64,000 nt of DNA. Origin: Sphingomonas sp. LY29 (GTDB lineage Bacteria > Pseudomonadota > Alphaproteobacteria > Sphingomonadales > Sphingomonadaceae). Position 1 is the stretch's first letter, and every line of letters begins with the position of its first letter. Under the pieces are notes generated by a model. It was not told the origin of the DNA. It did no database searches and was given only the letters and a program-made list of their open reading frames with translations. The translations under genes and the position numbers were made by a program. The DNA lies in the NCBI RefSeq assembly GCF_035593985.1, contig NZ_CP141587.1, positions 806,001 to 870,000 on the forward strand. The letters are read 5' to 3'. Below are positions 15,704 through 23,915 of this stretch, in pieces.

Positions 15704-15894
15704 CGCTTTGCCTCCTTCCGTGAGGCTGCGATGGCCAGGTCAAAGACGGTCGCAACCTCGTCAACTCAGCAGGCGCAAAACTGTTCTCTTTTAAAATGGT
15801 TTCACAGGCGGTTCGTTCTTCCTCGCCCGAGCCTTTTGATCGAGGCCGCGGCCAGGTAGTATCGGTCTGCTGAGCAGAATCTCAGGAGGTCCGA

Positions 15895-16263
15895 ATGACT
15901 ATTTGCCGAATGCTAACCTTAACGGTTGGGGCGCTAATCGCTGCCGCCGCGACCACTCAGTCCGCCATAGCTTCGGGTCACACTGATCCGAGCGCGAAGA
16001 TTTGCCAGATGGTCGTAAGCGCCGAGCGCGGAGCTAAGCCCTACCAGCTATGCCTCAATCGAAGCGAATGGGATGCCAAGAAGGTTGCGGACGCGAAGAA
16101 TGCCAACCGCATGGTCTGTCATTATCAAGAGCGACCGGGGACGAAATTCCGTTCGGCAAAGGTATGCATGACGGCAGCGGAGTGGCAGAACGAAAAGATT
16201 CGCAATCGCCAAGCCGTCGAGCAGATTCAGATGCGATCCTGCGTCCCGGGCGGGGGCTGCTAG
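15895..16263 (+). CDS. Exported six-cysteine protein, paralog B
   Basis: A 122 aa protein. Signal peptide MLTLTVGALIAAAATTQSAIA, then KICQMVVSAERGAKPY, CLNRSEW, MVCHYQERPGTKF, KVCMTAAEW and MRSCVPGGGC: six Cys and two C-x4-E-W units. The ribosome site is AGGAGGTCC. It shares a 65-base identical stretch with paralog A around the MVCHYQ codons and a different identical stretch with paralog C near the N-terminus, so it is a mosaic. Function unknown. Confidence 0.8.
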   Translation: MTICRMLTLTVGALIAAAATTQSAIASGHTDPSAKICQMVVSAERGAKPYQLCLNRSEWDAKKVADAKNANRMVCHYQERPGTKFRSAKVCMTAAEWQNEKIRNRQAVEQIQMRSCVPGGGC

Positions 16264-16277
16264 AACCTCAGTAGTCG

Positions 16278-16301
16278 GTCCGCTTGCGACCCATTGCGGT
16301 C
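16278..16301. repeat. 24-bp REP-like hairpin repeat (copy a)
   Basis: Inverted-repeat ends around a 12-base centre, read on the minus strand as an imperfect GACCGC...GCGGAC with centre AATGGGTCGCAA. It lies between two convergent genes. See the copies at 16910, 27697, 27953 and 29110. Confidence 0.65.
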
Positions 16302-16334
16302 ATTTGACTATCGCCGCTTCACCCCTGAACAGCC

Positions 16335-16661
16335 TCAGTCCGGTCTCAGCCGCTCGATCTCATCCTCGTCCTTTGCCTCCAGATGGATCAGGTCGTCACG
16401 GGCTTTCCCGCTTACCTTGATCAGCTCGTCAATCTTCGCCTGGAGCGCTGCGCCATCGCGATTCTGAGTTGCCTGTAGAATGGGAAGAAGCAGCAGAGTG
16501 ACGATGCTGATCGAAATATTGGCCCCGGAAATGAAGAGCTCGTTGCCGGAGATGAAGGCTGCCACGCCGACGGCAGCCAATAGGATGCACAGCACCAGCA
16601 TCGCGGGCCGGCCGGCGAAGCGCGCGCAGCCTGTAGTGAACCGGTCGAATGCTTCCTTCAT
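16335..16661 (-). CDS. Low-affinity iron permease family membrane protein
   Basis: 108 aa from the ATG at 16661, which has AAGGAG 9 bases upstream. Two transmembrane helices (AMLVLCILLAAVGVAAFISG and the region ISISIVTLLLLPILQATQ) are followed by the family's characteristic cytoplasmic segment QNRDGAALQAKIDELIKVSG and an acidic tail. Members are annotated by similarity to the low-affinity iron permease family, but transport by such a short protein is unproven. Confidence 0.75.
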   Translation of the reverse strand: MKEAFDRFTTGCARFAGRPAMLVLCILLAAVGVAAFISGNELFISGANISISIVTLLLLPILQATQNRDGAALQAKIDELIKVSGKARDDLIHLEAKDEDEIERLRPD

Positions 16662-16690
16662 CAATGGGTACTCCTTCGGCCACAACTGCC

Positions 16691-16873
16691 TCAGAAGTTC
16701 TCCGACGCATCCACGTCCTCAAGCCACTGAGTCAGGACGGCGATAACCTTGTCCTTAGGTCCAAGGTTCCGGCACCACACGTCGCGGCCGGCGGGCGAGC
16801 ATGCCCACACGCAGCCGTCCTCGTCAGGACCTTCGATCTGGAATAGCGCTTCTTGCTCGGGCTGGTCTTCCAT
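16691..16873 (-). CDS. 60 aa acidic protein with DEDGCVWACSPAGRD motif (copy 1)
   Basis: MEDQPEQEALFQIEGPDEDG, then CVWACSPAGRDVWCRNLGP and a helical end (KVIAVLTQWLEDVD). Three Cys and three Trp in 60 residues suggest a small structured domain, perhaps metal-binding. A nearly identical product is encoded at 30728-30916 and a frameshifted copy at 23404-23590. It follows the iron-permease-like gene on the same strand. Function unknown. Confidence 0.7.
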   Translation of the reverse strand: MEDQPEQEALFQIEGPDEDGCVWACSPAGRDVWCRNLGPKDKVIAVLTQWLEDVDASENF

Positions 16874-16909
16874 CGCGCCAGTATCAACGTTTGACCTGCG
16901 TCCCGCAAT

Positions 16910-16933
16910 GTCTGCTCTCGACGCATTGCAGAC
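16910..16933. repeat. 24-bp REP-like hairpin repeat (copy b)
   Basis: GTCTGC, 12 bases, GCAGAC: a perfect 6-bp stem. Compared with the GTCCGC/GCGGAC form both arms have changed together, which keeps the pairing. It is intergenic, ahead of the 60 aa gene. Confidence 0.7.
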
Positions 16934-17070
16934 GTAAGCAAATCCTTCATAAGCAAAAGCCTATTGTTAGCGGCGGCCTTGGTAGGCCGAGAATGCGACC
17001 GTTGAGCGGCCTTGATCGACAATTACGGTGCCGTTGTGGACGCAATAAATCATGCAATGCGGAGTGGATT

Positions 17071-17619
17071 ATGATCAGCAGAGACCGTTCTTCGACGACG
17101 CGCTGCTTCAAGATCCTCTTGTGCGGCGCCTTGCTGAGCTTGGGCCAGATCGCTGCGGCTCAAACGCAAGCCCAAGTAGATCGAGCCAATCAAATTGCGA
17201 AGTACGGCATGCGGCTCGCTGTGTGCAAAAAGCTCGGAATGACGCTCGCGCCGGACGCGATTGAGCGCATGACCGAGCTTGCTGCCAAAGAGGTCGCCAC
17301 TTGGGGACTTCCGAGCGATGGCGGCGAAAAACTTATCGGCCAAGCCGCCCGGCCGCACGGTCAAATGTTTAGCGTAGACCTCGACGCTGCCGCGGCAAAG
17401 GCCAACAACGAAATCGAGCTACGCCGACTCAGCACCGTGCTTGCCGATCTTGGGCGAGACTGCCCGGCGATGCTCGGCGACCCGATTTTTGCCCGCATTC
17501 TGAGCGCTCCGGCGGAGTTTAATCTCACGTCCGCGGCCAGGGACGCGGCCGATGCAATACTTGCAGATGGCGGGCTCGCCTCATGGCAAACCCCGTCCAT
17601 CAAGCTCGTGGCGATCTGA
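17071..17619 (+). CDS. Hypothetical exported protein
   Basis: A 182 aa protein with a signal peptide (KILLCGALLSLGQIAAA, cleavage near AAAQ). The mature part is helical with CKKLGMTLAPDAIERM, RRLSTVLADLGRDC and Ala-rich helices; two Cys may form a disulphide. The ATG at 17071 is chosen because the longer reading frame upstream has no signal or ribosome site. No family recognised. Its stop overlaps a further small ORF. Confidence 0.65.
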   Translation: MISRDRSSTTRCFKILLCGALLSLGQIAAAQTQAQVDRANQIAKYGMRLAVCKKLGMTLAPDAIERMTELAAKEVATWGLPSDGGEKLIGQAARPHGQMFSVDLDAAAAKANNEIELRRLSTVLADLGRDCPAMLGDPIFARILSAPAEFNLTSAARDAADAILADGGLASWQTPSIKLVAI

Positions 17620-17831
17620 TGATGTTGGCTGGCACCTGCCGAGCAGAAATTGGCGCCGCGCGCTCAGACGCGAGCGTGTCTAAGTACAGCCGATCCGATG
17701 ATAGTCGAGAACGAGGGTACTATCTTCGGAGCTTCGATGCCGGCTTGGATGATACTGAGCTCCAGTTCAGCAAGGCTCAGTGCAATCGGGCGATCCGAGC
17801 CAACGAAGCGCAGTTGGCACGAGGCCGCTAA
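17619..17831 (+). CDS. Small hypothetical protein, possibly coupled
   Basis: A 70 aa ORF whose ATG overlaps the stop of the exported protein (TGATGATG). The product is polar, with DSRERGYYLRSFDAGLDDTE and a helical end. The overlap and acidic/aromatic composition favour a real gene, but no homolog is recognised and it could be chance. Confidence 0.35.
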   Translation: MMLAGTCRAEIGAARSDASVSKYSRSDDSRERGYYLRSFDAGLDDTELQFSKAQCNRAIRANEAQLARGR

Positions 17832-18068
17832 CTTCGTTGTTCGCGCGACGGTTCCTGCCGAGTGTCACCTCAGCCTTGTTGCTCGGCGGGGAGTGGACCC
17901 GCCTTATTTCGCTTCCGCCTGCATGCGCACCCAGCCTTGAAGCGCGTCCAGCTGGATCGCCTGCTCCGTCGCATCAGTGCGCCTTTGGGCAGACACCTGT
18001 GCAGTAATCGGTATTGTTTCGGCCGATGAGTTAGACCATCTTTCGGTTGCTCGGAGTCAGGAGGCTCA
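17832..18068. other. Gap with a coding-like remnant on the minus strand
   Basis: The frame open from 18056 down to a TAA at 17904-17906 gives VSAQRRTDATEQAIQLDALQ and then GWVRMQAEAK, which has the composition of a real helical C-terminus but no usable start. It is probably the end of a lost gene. Nothing else stands out before the LuxR-type gene at 18069. Confidence 0.3.
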
Positions 18069-18800
18069 ATGCGTTTCCAAGCCGATCTTCGCGATGTCTT
18101 TGAGTCATCACCCAGCATGGTGGCGATCACCTTGGGCCCGGAGCATCGCATTCACTTCGCCAATGCCGCGTTGAGAGAGGCTTTCGATACGCAGGACTTC
18201 CAAGGTCGTCCAGCTGCGGGCGTGATTGAATTGGGAGCGGAGCGCGACGAGATCGAGGCTTACCTCGACAATGTGTTCGTGACGGGCGAGCAGCTTGTCT
18301 GCTACGCCGTCCCCATGGCGCTCAGGTCGTCAAATGGGGTTTTGACGCACGCCTATTACGACACGCTATACCACCCCCTCACAGACGAAGATGACGGCAT
18401 CATTGGAGTGTTCGTGGAAGGTCACGATGTCACGCATTCCGTCACGTCTTATGAGCGTAACCTCACGACGCATAGGGCGATCCCAATCCGTGAGCTCACC
18501 AAACGGCAACAGGAAGTTCTTTCCTTTCTCATCGCCGGACTGAGTAGCAAGCAGATTGCTGCGGAGCTTCAGATTAGTATCCGTACCGTCGATATGCACC
18601 GGACGTCTCTCGTTAGGCGCCTGGGTGTCAAAACGACCGCGCAGTTAATTGGCGTCTTGGCTCGTCGACCCGAATTAGCGACCTTGGTCAGTGTGCAATG
18701 CGGTGATCAGGACACGGACGAGCACGCCCCAGCCAACCAGCCGCGAGAACCCAAAGATGGCCGCGGCTCTCGTGCCTCGGTGTCAAGTGCGCGGAATTAG
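18069..18800 (+). CDS. PAS - LuxR-type transcriptional regulator
   Basis: A 243 aa protein. Residues 1-115 form a PAS-like sensor (SPSMVAITLGPEHRIHFANA, then GVFVEGHDVT). Residues about 140-205 form a GerE/LuxR helix-turn-helix: LTKRQQEVLSFLIAGLSSKQ, IAAELQISIRTVDMHRTSL and RLGVKTTAQLIGVL. The C-terminal 35 residues are disordered and charged. There is no receiver domain, so the input signal is probably sensed by the PAS domain itself. Start ATG with AGGAGG just upstream. Targets unknown. Confidence 0.85.
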   Translation: MRFQADLRDVFESSPSMVAITLGPEHRIHFANAALREAFDTQDFQGRPAAGVIELGAERDEIEAYLDNVFVTGEQLVCYAVPMALRSSNGVLTHAYYDTLYHPLTDEDDGIIGVFVEGHDVTHSVTSYERNLTTHRAIPIRELTKRQQEVLSFLIAGLSSKQIAAELQISIRTVDMHRTSLVRRLGVKTTAQLIGVLARRPELATLVSVQCGDQDTDEHAPANQPREPKDGRGSRASVSSARN

Positions 18801-18817
18801 TGGGAACGCTCCCTCCA

Positions 18818-19471
18818 CTAGGCCTCTAAGGCCTTCGCACATGCCAAACGAAGGTTTGCGAGCCGCGCGTTCCCTTGAGCGCCCGCCCCCGTTCCTGGGT
18901 TTATTTCACGAGCGATCGCCGCAAGCATCTGCATAGCGAGGTCTAGGTGCTGAAGCTTCGCGCCGTGGTGCTCGAGCGTAGCGTCCGATGAACTTAAATC
19001 CTCCTCGAGATCCTGCATCAGCCTTATTACTTCTGTGACATCTTCACTAAGTTCGACTGGCGCCCGGCAAACATCCGCAGGCGCTCGAGCGTCAGTATGC
19101 GCCGCGCCCGAGCGAACAATAGCGACCATCTCGTCAACACGCTGCTGCTCCGCTCTTCGGGGAGGCGCAAGCCACTCTGATATGGAAATGTCTGACAAAA
19201 AACGCACGCCGCACCGATCTGCGGTGCGCCAAACGACCGTCCCCTGTGCGACTAATGCGCCGCGTTTCAGCTGCACGTCTGTTCCAGGAGCAGGAGTTAT
19301 CGGAGTGTCGATCATCGCTCCCGTAAGCGACATGTTCCGGACTCGCACGGGAGCCTGCTCGGGCCCTGATCGTATGACTGCTGCAAGGAACATGCTTGAA
19401 CGCGGAGACGAGCGCCGAGCCTGCGCATCTACCCGAAGGTCCTCGTGAATCGGGGCCGATTGCAGACTCAC
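18818..19471 (-). CDS. PilZ-domain protein
   Basis: 217 aa from a GTG at 19471 that overlaps the upstream stop (GTGA); an upstream ATG would overlap that gene by 97 bases. The PilZ domain (about residues 20-105) shows ARRSSPRSSMFLAAVIR (Arg cluster), VRNMSLTGAMIDTP (the NxSxxG-type motif) and WRTADRCGVRFL. PilZ domains usually bind cyclic di-GMP; the arginines are present but the RxxxR spacing is not ideal. The C-terminal half is helical and unassigned. Confidence 0.8.
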   Translation of the reverse strand: MSLQSAPIHEDLRVDAQARRSSPRSSMFLAAVIRSGPEQAPVRVRNMSLTGAMIDTPITPAPGTDVQLKRGALVAQGTVVWRTADRCGVRFLSDISISEWLAPPRRAEQQRVDEMVAIVRSGAAHTDARAPADVCRAPVELSEDVTEVIRLMQDLEEDLSSSDATLEHHGAKLQHLDLAMQMLAAIAREINPGTGAGAQGNARLANLRLACAKALEA

Positions 19472-19950
19472 CAGTGGTCCGCTTGCAACATGGGGTAAAC
19501 CAGGCGCTTCTCTGCCCCCATACACGCCTTCATCTTCCAACGGATCTCGAGAGACGCCTGGCAATACCCGGACCAGTCAGAAATCACGGCGTCGATACCC
19601 CATCGGGACACGTGCGCGGACGAAGCACGGAGCAAGGCAGTATCGGCCTCTTGCAATCGATTTAGATCACTTGAGCTGGACTGGACGATGAAGCGCGACA
19701 GATGATCATAAACTCGTTTCCAGAGCATGCGTCGAGCCAAGCTCGCCCGACTTATTCTCCAACGGGCCTCCACAATCTGCGCTTTGCTTGGAAGCGGGCC
19801 ACGGGTCAGATCGTCTAAGTCCGCCATCGTCCTGACCAGCGCGTCGTGTGCGAGCCGGAACTCCGCGAGAAGGTGTGCCGAATGTCCTCTATCGATCGTT
19901 GAAATTTTAAGAAAGTTTGACGCCACTGGATGATCCCCATGGCTGCCCAC
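19468..19950 (-). CDS. Hypothetical helical protein upstream of the PilZ gene
   Basis: A 160 aa mostly helical protein: HLLAEFRLAHDALVRTMADL, RISRASLARRMLWKRVYDHL, then CQASLEIRWKMKACMG and a short end. The size and His/Glu placement recall a four-helix bundle, but no hemerythrin signature is complete. It overlaps the PilZ gene by 4 bases and so is probably co-expressed, perhaps as a signalling partner. Confidence 0.6.
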   Translation of the reverse strand: MGSHGDHPVASNFLKISTIDRGHSAHLLAEFRLAHDALVRTMADLDDLTRGPLPSKAQIVEARWRISRASLARRMLWKRVYDHLSRFIVQSSSSDLNRLQEADTALLRASSAHVSRWGIDAVISDWSGYCQASLEIRWKMKACMGAEKRLVYPMLQADHW

Positions 19951-20355
19951 CGATCCGCTCCGCCCGGCGATGGCAACCTCGACACTTGTCGACGCCTAGT
20001 AAAGACAGCTTTAAGCAAAGTTGAATTTGCATCCAAAACGGAGATAGATTTTTAACTGGCGGGTCAAAGACTGGCGAAGTGGCTCGCTGTTGACGCGCCT
20101 GGGCCTACCGCCACCCGCTACCCTCAGGAGCGCCCCAGCCAGCCCTCGTCGATTGCCGAACCGCCATTAGCTTAGCTGAACGAAGGCCCGCTTACGGATG
20201 GCTCCGATATCAGCCCAGAGCGTCTGGAACGGGCGCGTAGCCGCCGTTGAGGCCGGGCGACTCGAATGTCCGCAAAGAGTCGATAGCAGACTTTCCACGA
20301 TTCCCTCCGTTCGCCTTTTGTGCTAAGGCAAATTGGATCGATCACGGGGGCGAAG
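19951..20355. other. Intergenic gap, nothing convincing
   Basis: About 400 bases between divergent genes. It contains GGAAC...CGTT at 20226-20248, but with a 14-base spacer that does not suit EcfG. I see no gene, RNA or clear repeat here. Confidence 0.4.
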
Positions 20356-20853
20356 ATGAGCACTGACTTGGCAAAGCCAGCGGCTGGCAAGGCGCCGCTC
20401 CGGGTCGCGGACAAGCCCGACAAATCTCAGGAGGAAGTGCACGCGGACCTGGCGCTCAATCCAGCCGTGAATGCTGCCGCGACTGTACAGGCTTTCGGCG
20501 CGGGGACGATCGGCAAGCTGGAGATTAGCGAGACGCTGGAAGCCGTCATGCAGACGGTCGCCAAGGTTCGCAAAGGCGACATGTCCGGACCCGAGGCAAT
20601 GCTCGTCGCTCAAGCATCGGCGCTCAACTCGATATTCACGGAGTTGGCTCGCCGCGCCGCACTCAACATGGGCGAGTATATTGAAGCCAGCGAGAAATAC
20701 ATGCGACTGGCGCTCAAGGCTCAGGCTCAATGCCGTGCGACGATCGAAACGCTGGCAGAGATGAAGAACCCTCCGCTCGTGATCGCTCGGCAAGCCAACA
20801 TCGCGAACGGGCCGCAGCAGGTGAACAACGGGGGGCCGCTCCCCCGCGTGTGA
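20356..20853 (+). CDS. Conserved hypothetical protein, full-length copy
   Basis: 165 aa from the ATG giving MSTDLAKPAAGKAPLR. After a disordered start comes a helical core, LEISETLEAVMQTVAKVRKG, DMSGPEAMLVAQASALNSIF, and ARRAALNMGEYIEASEKYMRL, then a Pro/Asn-rich tail (NGPQQVNNGGPLPRV). It looks like a small structural or phage-associated helical protein, but I do not recognise the family. Codons from about 13 onward lie in a 472-bp repeat shared with 26832-27303. A small basic gene follows. Confidence 0.65.
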   Translation: MSTDLAKPAAGKAPLRVADKPDKSQEEVHADLALNPAVNAAATVQAFGAGTIGKLEISETLEAVMQTVAKVRKGDMSGPEAMLVAQASALNSIFTELARRAALNMGEYIEASEKYMRLALKAQAQCRATIETLAEMKNPPLVIARQANIANGPQQVNNGGPLPRV

Positions 20854-20862
20854 GAATTCCGG
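20391..20862 (+). repeat. 472-bp near-identical repeat, copy 1 (partner 26832-27303)
   Basis: Constant offset 6441; I see no differences in the block. The homology continues past 20862 with scattered changes through the first part of the next gene, then becomes moderate. The left edge is sharp and lies inside the coding sequence. Confidence 0.85.
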
Positions 20863-20890
20863 ACTTTGCCAAACGAACTATTGGAGCAAG

Positions 20891-21106
20891 ATGGCCCAAG
20901 GATGGACCCTAGAGCGCCGCAGGAAACAATCGGAGGCCATTCGGCGCTGGGAGCCCTGGAAGGCCGCTGGCGGGCCTGTGACGGTCTCTGGCAAGGCTCG
21001 GTCCAGCCGCAATGCTTTCCAGGGCGGGAAGCGCGCCGCGCTACGCGACGAGTTGGCTCATATTCGTGAGATGATGCGCAATCTGGAGTGCGAGCTTCCA
21101 GGTTAG
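20891..21106 (+). CDS. Small basic conserved protein (MAQGWT family), copy 1
   Basis: A 71 aa protein: MAQGWTLERRRKQSEAIRRW, EPWKAAGGPV, GKARSSRNAFQGGKRAALRD and a helical end. The W-x2-ERR...IRRW-x-PW...GKA-SRNA pattern is common in proteobacterial accessory regions and resembles basic DNA- or RNA-associated peptides. The family has no known function. A second copy is at 27332-27547, the first third nearly identical in DNA. Confidence 0.65.
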   Translation: MAQGWTLERRRKQSEAIRRWEPWKAAGGPVTVSGKARSSRNAFQGGKRAALRDELAHIREMMRNLECELPG

Positions 21107-21237
21107 CCAGCGGTTCCGACCCACCTAGTCATGTCACTTCAAGGTGCGAAAGTTCACGGAGACCCATTCACTTGGCCGCGGACATAGGTTTGAACTTGGG
21201 TCGCGTTGAGGCGCACTGGCCAGCAAATATTGGCCGG

Positions 21238-21261
21238 CGGGGCGTGCCAGAGAGCACGCCC
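21238..21261. terminator. Hairpin beyond the DUF892 gene
   Basis: GGGGCGTG, 8-base loop, CACGCCCC, located 3' of the minus-strand DUF892 gene. The 8-bp GC-rich stem lacks a U tract on either strand, so it is at best a weak terminator. Confidence 0.35.
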
Positions 21262-21293
21262 CGTTGTGACGTTCGCAGCTCATCCGTTACCAA

Positions 21294-21788
21294 CTAGCTT
21301 TGCATGGCTTTGGCGTTCACTGTCGCATCCGCGATTGCGGTGAGCCCTTCATCGGTCTTTGATTCCTGCTGCAGGGTGACGTCGAGCAACTTGGCGGCAT
21401 CTTTAAGACCCAAAACTAACGCCCAGCGCTTTAGCGTTCCGTAACGCGTGATCTCATAATGTTCGACCGCTTGAGCGGATGCGATTAATCCTGCGTCCAA
21501 AGCCGGCGAGTCCTTATACTCGTCGATGATTTCAGCGCCCTCTTCGAGGATGCCGTTGATAGCATCGCATGTCTTACCTTTTGCAGGTTTTCCGATGATC
21601 TCGAAAATCTGCTCTAACCGCTCAATCTGGCCTTCAGTTTCCACTTGGTGTTTCTCGAAAGCAGCTTGAAGATCCGAAGAAGTTGCAGCCTTCTGCATCT
21701 TGGGAAGTGATTTTAGGATTTTACGCTCGGCGTAATAAACATCCTTGAGCGTGTCGTGAAATAAAGTGTCCAGTGTTTTCGTGGCCAT
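21294..21788 (-). CDS. YciE/YciF-type ferritin-like protein (DUF892)
   Basis: A 164 aa four-helix ferritin-like protein: LFHDTLKDVYYAERKILKSL, FEKHQVETEGQIERLEQIF, SAQAVEHYEITRYGTLKRWA and the final helix LLDVTLQQESKTDEGLTAIA. Glu and His residues in these helices match the di-metal site of the family. Members are stress-induced proteins in many bacteria. The start ATG is followed by ATKTLDTLF; the GATCTGAGATGG context gives a weak ribosome site. Confidence 0.88.
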   Translation of the reverse strand: MATKTLDTLFHDTLKDVYYAERKILKSLPKMQKAATSSDLQAAFEKHQVETEGQIERLEQIFEIIGKPAKGKTCDAINGILEEGAEIIDEYKDSPALDAGLIASAQAVEHYEITRYGTLKRWALVLGLKDAAKLLDVTLQQESKTDEGLTAIADATVNAKAMQS

Positions 21789-22171
21789 CTCAGATCCTTT
21801 TTTGATTGTAACAAATCAAGTCCTGAGCGCATGTAGTCGTTCCTCTAAACTGAAAAAATGCTTTGGTCTGAGTTGATCAACTATCCTTTCCACCGCCTGA
21901 AACGGTTTGTTGGAGGCGCATGCCAGTTTGCTGACCAAACAAAAATGCTATGCGCGAAGGGACGCAACAGCCAGCGGCGAGATTCGTTGGGACAGCAATT
22001 CGATTGGGAACTGGATATGCTTGAAACCGCGGGATCAGCGACCACTGGAAATCGACATCAACGAAGGATTGAAGCGGCTAGATTGAAGCGAACCCAGCCG
22101 AAGGCGAAGTGCGCTTGTTGCTCACCTCCGCCGATGCCGAAGGAGCCGGATGAATCGCCGTAGCAACTACG

Positions 22172-22203
22172 AAAAAAGGCCGCGGCGTTGCAACGCCGCG
22201 GCC
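22172..22203 (-). terminator. Strong rho-independent terminator
   Basis: The perfect 26-bp palindrome at 22178-22203 (GGCCGCGGCGTTG and its complement) is followed on the minus strand by six T (22177-22172). It stands 15 bases past the stop of the GSP17M-like gene. Confidence 0.9.
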
Positions 22204-22218
22204 CCTAGATAAACCGCG

Positions 22219-22746
22219 TTATGCGAAAGAAGTATCTTTGGCACGCTGGCTGCTGTGACCACCTGCCCGATACAAAATATCGCTTGCGGTCTCCGCATTA
22301 AGGCCAGCATTCTGCAAGTCGACGGACACAAAGACACCGCCCTCGTTGACACGCTCTTCGTAGTAGCTTGCGTCGTCGCTATTCACGCCGTGATCGCTCA
22401 ATAGACCGGTAAGCCCGCCTGCTGCAGCGCCGACAGCCGCACCGGTCAGGGCGGCCGCAGGGACTGCGGTTGCTGCAATCGCGCCTGCCGCGACTAGCGG
22501 ACCGACGCCAGGGATTGCCAGAGCAGCGATGCCCAGCAGGGTGCCGGCACCGGCGCCAAGCGCCGTTTTGCCGACCACGTCGGTAGCGGCTTCGGCGCCA
22601 CTGCCGTCGGTCGTGGTATTCTTGCCATCGCTCTGCGCAATTACGGAGATGGCCTGATCTTCGACACCGTTGGCGCGAAGCTCCGACACAGCCTTGTCGG
22701 CCTCGGCGTGGTTGTCAAAAACCGCTGAAACGAGGTTCTCGTTCAT
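22219..22746 (-). CDS. General stress protein 17M-like / glycine-zipper protein
   Basis: A 175 aa protein. The N-terminus LVSAVFDNHAEADKAVSELR, then NGVEDQAISVIAQ, is a GSP17M-like ferredoxin fold. The middle (about residues 55-115) is a glycine/alanine-rich hydrophobic zipper (GAGAGTLLGIAALAIPGVGP, GAAVGAAAGGLTG). The end, YYEERVNEGGVFVSVDLQ, repeats the fold's last strands. Such proteins are stress-induced. It has GGAGAT ahead of its ATG, an exact EcfG-type promoter upstream and a strong terminator, so it is a complete one-gene unit. Confidence 0.85.
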   Translation of the reverse strand: MNENLVSAVFDNHAEADKAVSELRANGVEDQAISVIAQSDGKNTTTDGSGAEAATDVVGKTALGAGAGTLLGIAALAIPGVGPLVAAGAIAATAVPAAALTGAAVGAAAGGLTGLLSDHGVNSDDASYYEERVNEGGVFVSVDLQNAGLNAETASDILYRAGGHSSQRAKDTSFA

Positions 22747-22780
22747 AACTATCTCCTTTTATTTATTGATGAATTCAGCC

Positions 22781-22806
22781 AACGCGTCGTGAGCGCCGCC
22801 CGTTCC
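22781..22806 (-). promoter_or_regulatory. Candidate EcfG promoter, exact consensus
   Basis: Minus strand: GGAAC (22806-22802), 17 bases, CGTT (22784-22781), 35 bases ahead of the GSP17M-like ATG. Confidence 0.65.
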
Positions 22807-22958
22807 GCATTTGAAAAGAAGAAGTTTTCTAGCACTGATCGTATGTCGAGCTACGCGCGGGCAAGCGTTGTGATTTAGCGTCAAGTGACAGTCGCATCAT
22901 TTGCACAGGGGCGATGCGATGGGTACGCTCAGCCCCTTGATCGGCAGGGCGGAATGGA

Positions 22959-23345
22959 ATGGCGGATTGCCTTAGGTGCCGTGGCAAGATGACCGAAGGC
23001 TTCGCCATCAGCCAAAGTGATGGTGGTCAGCTTGGATGGGTCGATGGTGAGCCGGGCTTTTGGGCCAGCCTGACTGCCGGTTTTAGGTCGAAGGTTGTCA
23101 GACTGACGTCGCGCCGCTGCCGCGAACGTGGCCTCGTCGAGTTCCTTGCAGATCCGCGGGCGCAACCCGTTAAAACGCTGAAATCGGTGGATGAAGAGAA
23201 TGACCGCTTGAAGAGATTGGTCACGACACTCCAGCAGCGCGTGGAGACGTTGGAAACCATTGCGACCGACCCCGGAATCCGAATCTCGCGGGAAATTGAA
23301 ACCTTGCGCGCACTGCCACCTTCCAAGAGTGATCCGAGCAAGTAG
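22959..23345 (+). CDS. Zinc-ribbon-like N-terminus with coiled-coil C-terminus
   Basis: A 128 aa protein. Residues 1-65 follow the pattern of DUF6487-type zinc ribbons (CLRCRGKMTEGF, then WVDGEPGF, and a strand ending in the second knuckle). The second CxxC is reduced to RRCRERG, so one ligand is missing. Residues about 75-105, DEENDRLKRLVTTLQQRVET, form a coiled coil. The combination is either a genuine small scaffold or a fusion of two pieces. Function unknown. Confidence 0.55.
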   Translation: MADCLRCRGKMTEGFAISQSDGGQLGWVDGEPGFWASLTAGFRSKVVRLTSRRCRERGLVEFLADPRAQPVKTLKSVDEENDRLKRLVTTLQQRVETLETIATDPGIRISREIETLRALPPSKSDPSK

Positions 23346-23403
23346 CGAGCAGCCGCGCGACTAAGCCCGAACGCCCCTTCGCGAACATATCAGCATCACC
23401 TCG

Positions 23404-23590
23404 CTAAAACCGCTTCTGGTGCTCAATCGAGCCAAGCCACTCCGACATGACCTCAGCCACCTTATCAGTCAGTCCTCGGTTGCGGCATCGCACATCACGG
23501 CCGGCGGGCGAGCATGCCCGCACGCAGCCATCTTCGTCCCGTTCTTCGATCTGTAAATGGGGCTTCTTGCTCGAGCTCGTCTTCCGTTGT
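23404..23590 (-). pseudogene. Frameshifted copy of the DEDGC small-protein gene
   Basis: One frame reads EDELEQEAPF, matching EDQPEQEALF of the intact copy at 16691; the next frame reads QIEERDEDGCVRACSPAGRD and ends SEWLGSIEHQKRF. A single extra base near 23554 separates them. Two Trp of the intact motif are Arg here. A continuous 65 aa ORF exists in the second frame, but its N-terminus (TQRKTSSSKKPHL) is the out-of-frame version of the family start, so the gene is best read as broken. Confidence 0.65.
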
Positions 23591-23601
23591 GTCAGCATCA
23601 C

Positions 23602-23915
23602 GGGAAGGCCACGCCCGTCGGTTACGACGTCGATGACTTCGGATTGGTGGGGTCATCTTTCGCTACACTATTCCTCAAGAAACCTACCTCCCGAAGGGCG
23701 TTGGAATCGGAGCTAAGTGCTAAGACGGCGTTCACGACGATCGACCGGAATCTGCGAAAGTTCGCACCCCGTTCTTGGAAAACTTTGCGCCTCCCCTCGG
23801 AGAGAAATCTTCGAGAATGGAAAACCCCGTTACCGCCCGCCTGAGCCCCCCGATCATTTGACTCTCCACCGGAATTCCACAGGATGCCCGAGCCGAATCG
23901 CGCTTGGGGGTATCG
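23602..23915. other. Intergenic gap, nothing convincing
   Basis: About 310 bases with only short ORFs of non-coding composition on both strands. I see no promoter of the EcfG type and no clear hairpin. Confidence 0.35.

Noticed and set aside
20226..20248. GGAAC ... CGTT
   Set aside because: The spacer is 14 bases, too short for EcfG, and no gene start lies at a suitable distance.
21858..22163. 101 aa plus-strand ORF
   Set aside because: Unusual composition without motif or ribosome site; the last 50 residues could be coding but evidence is too weak to list.
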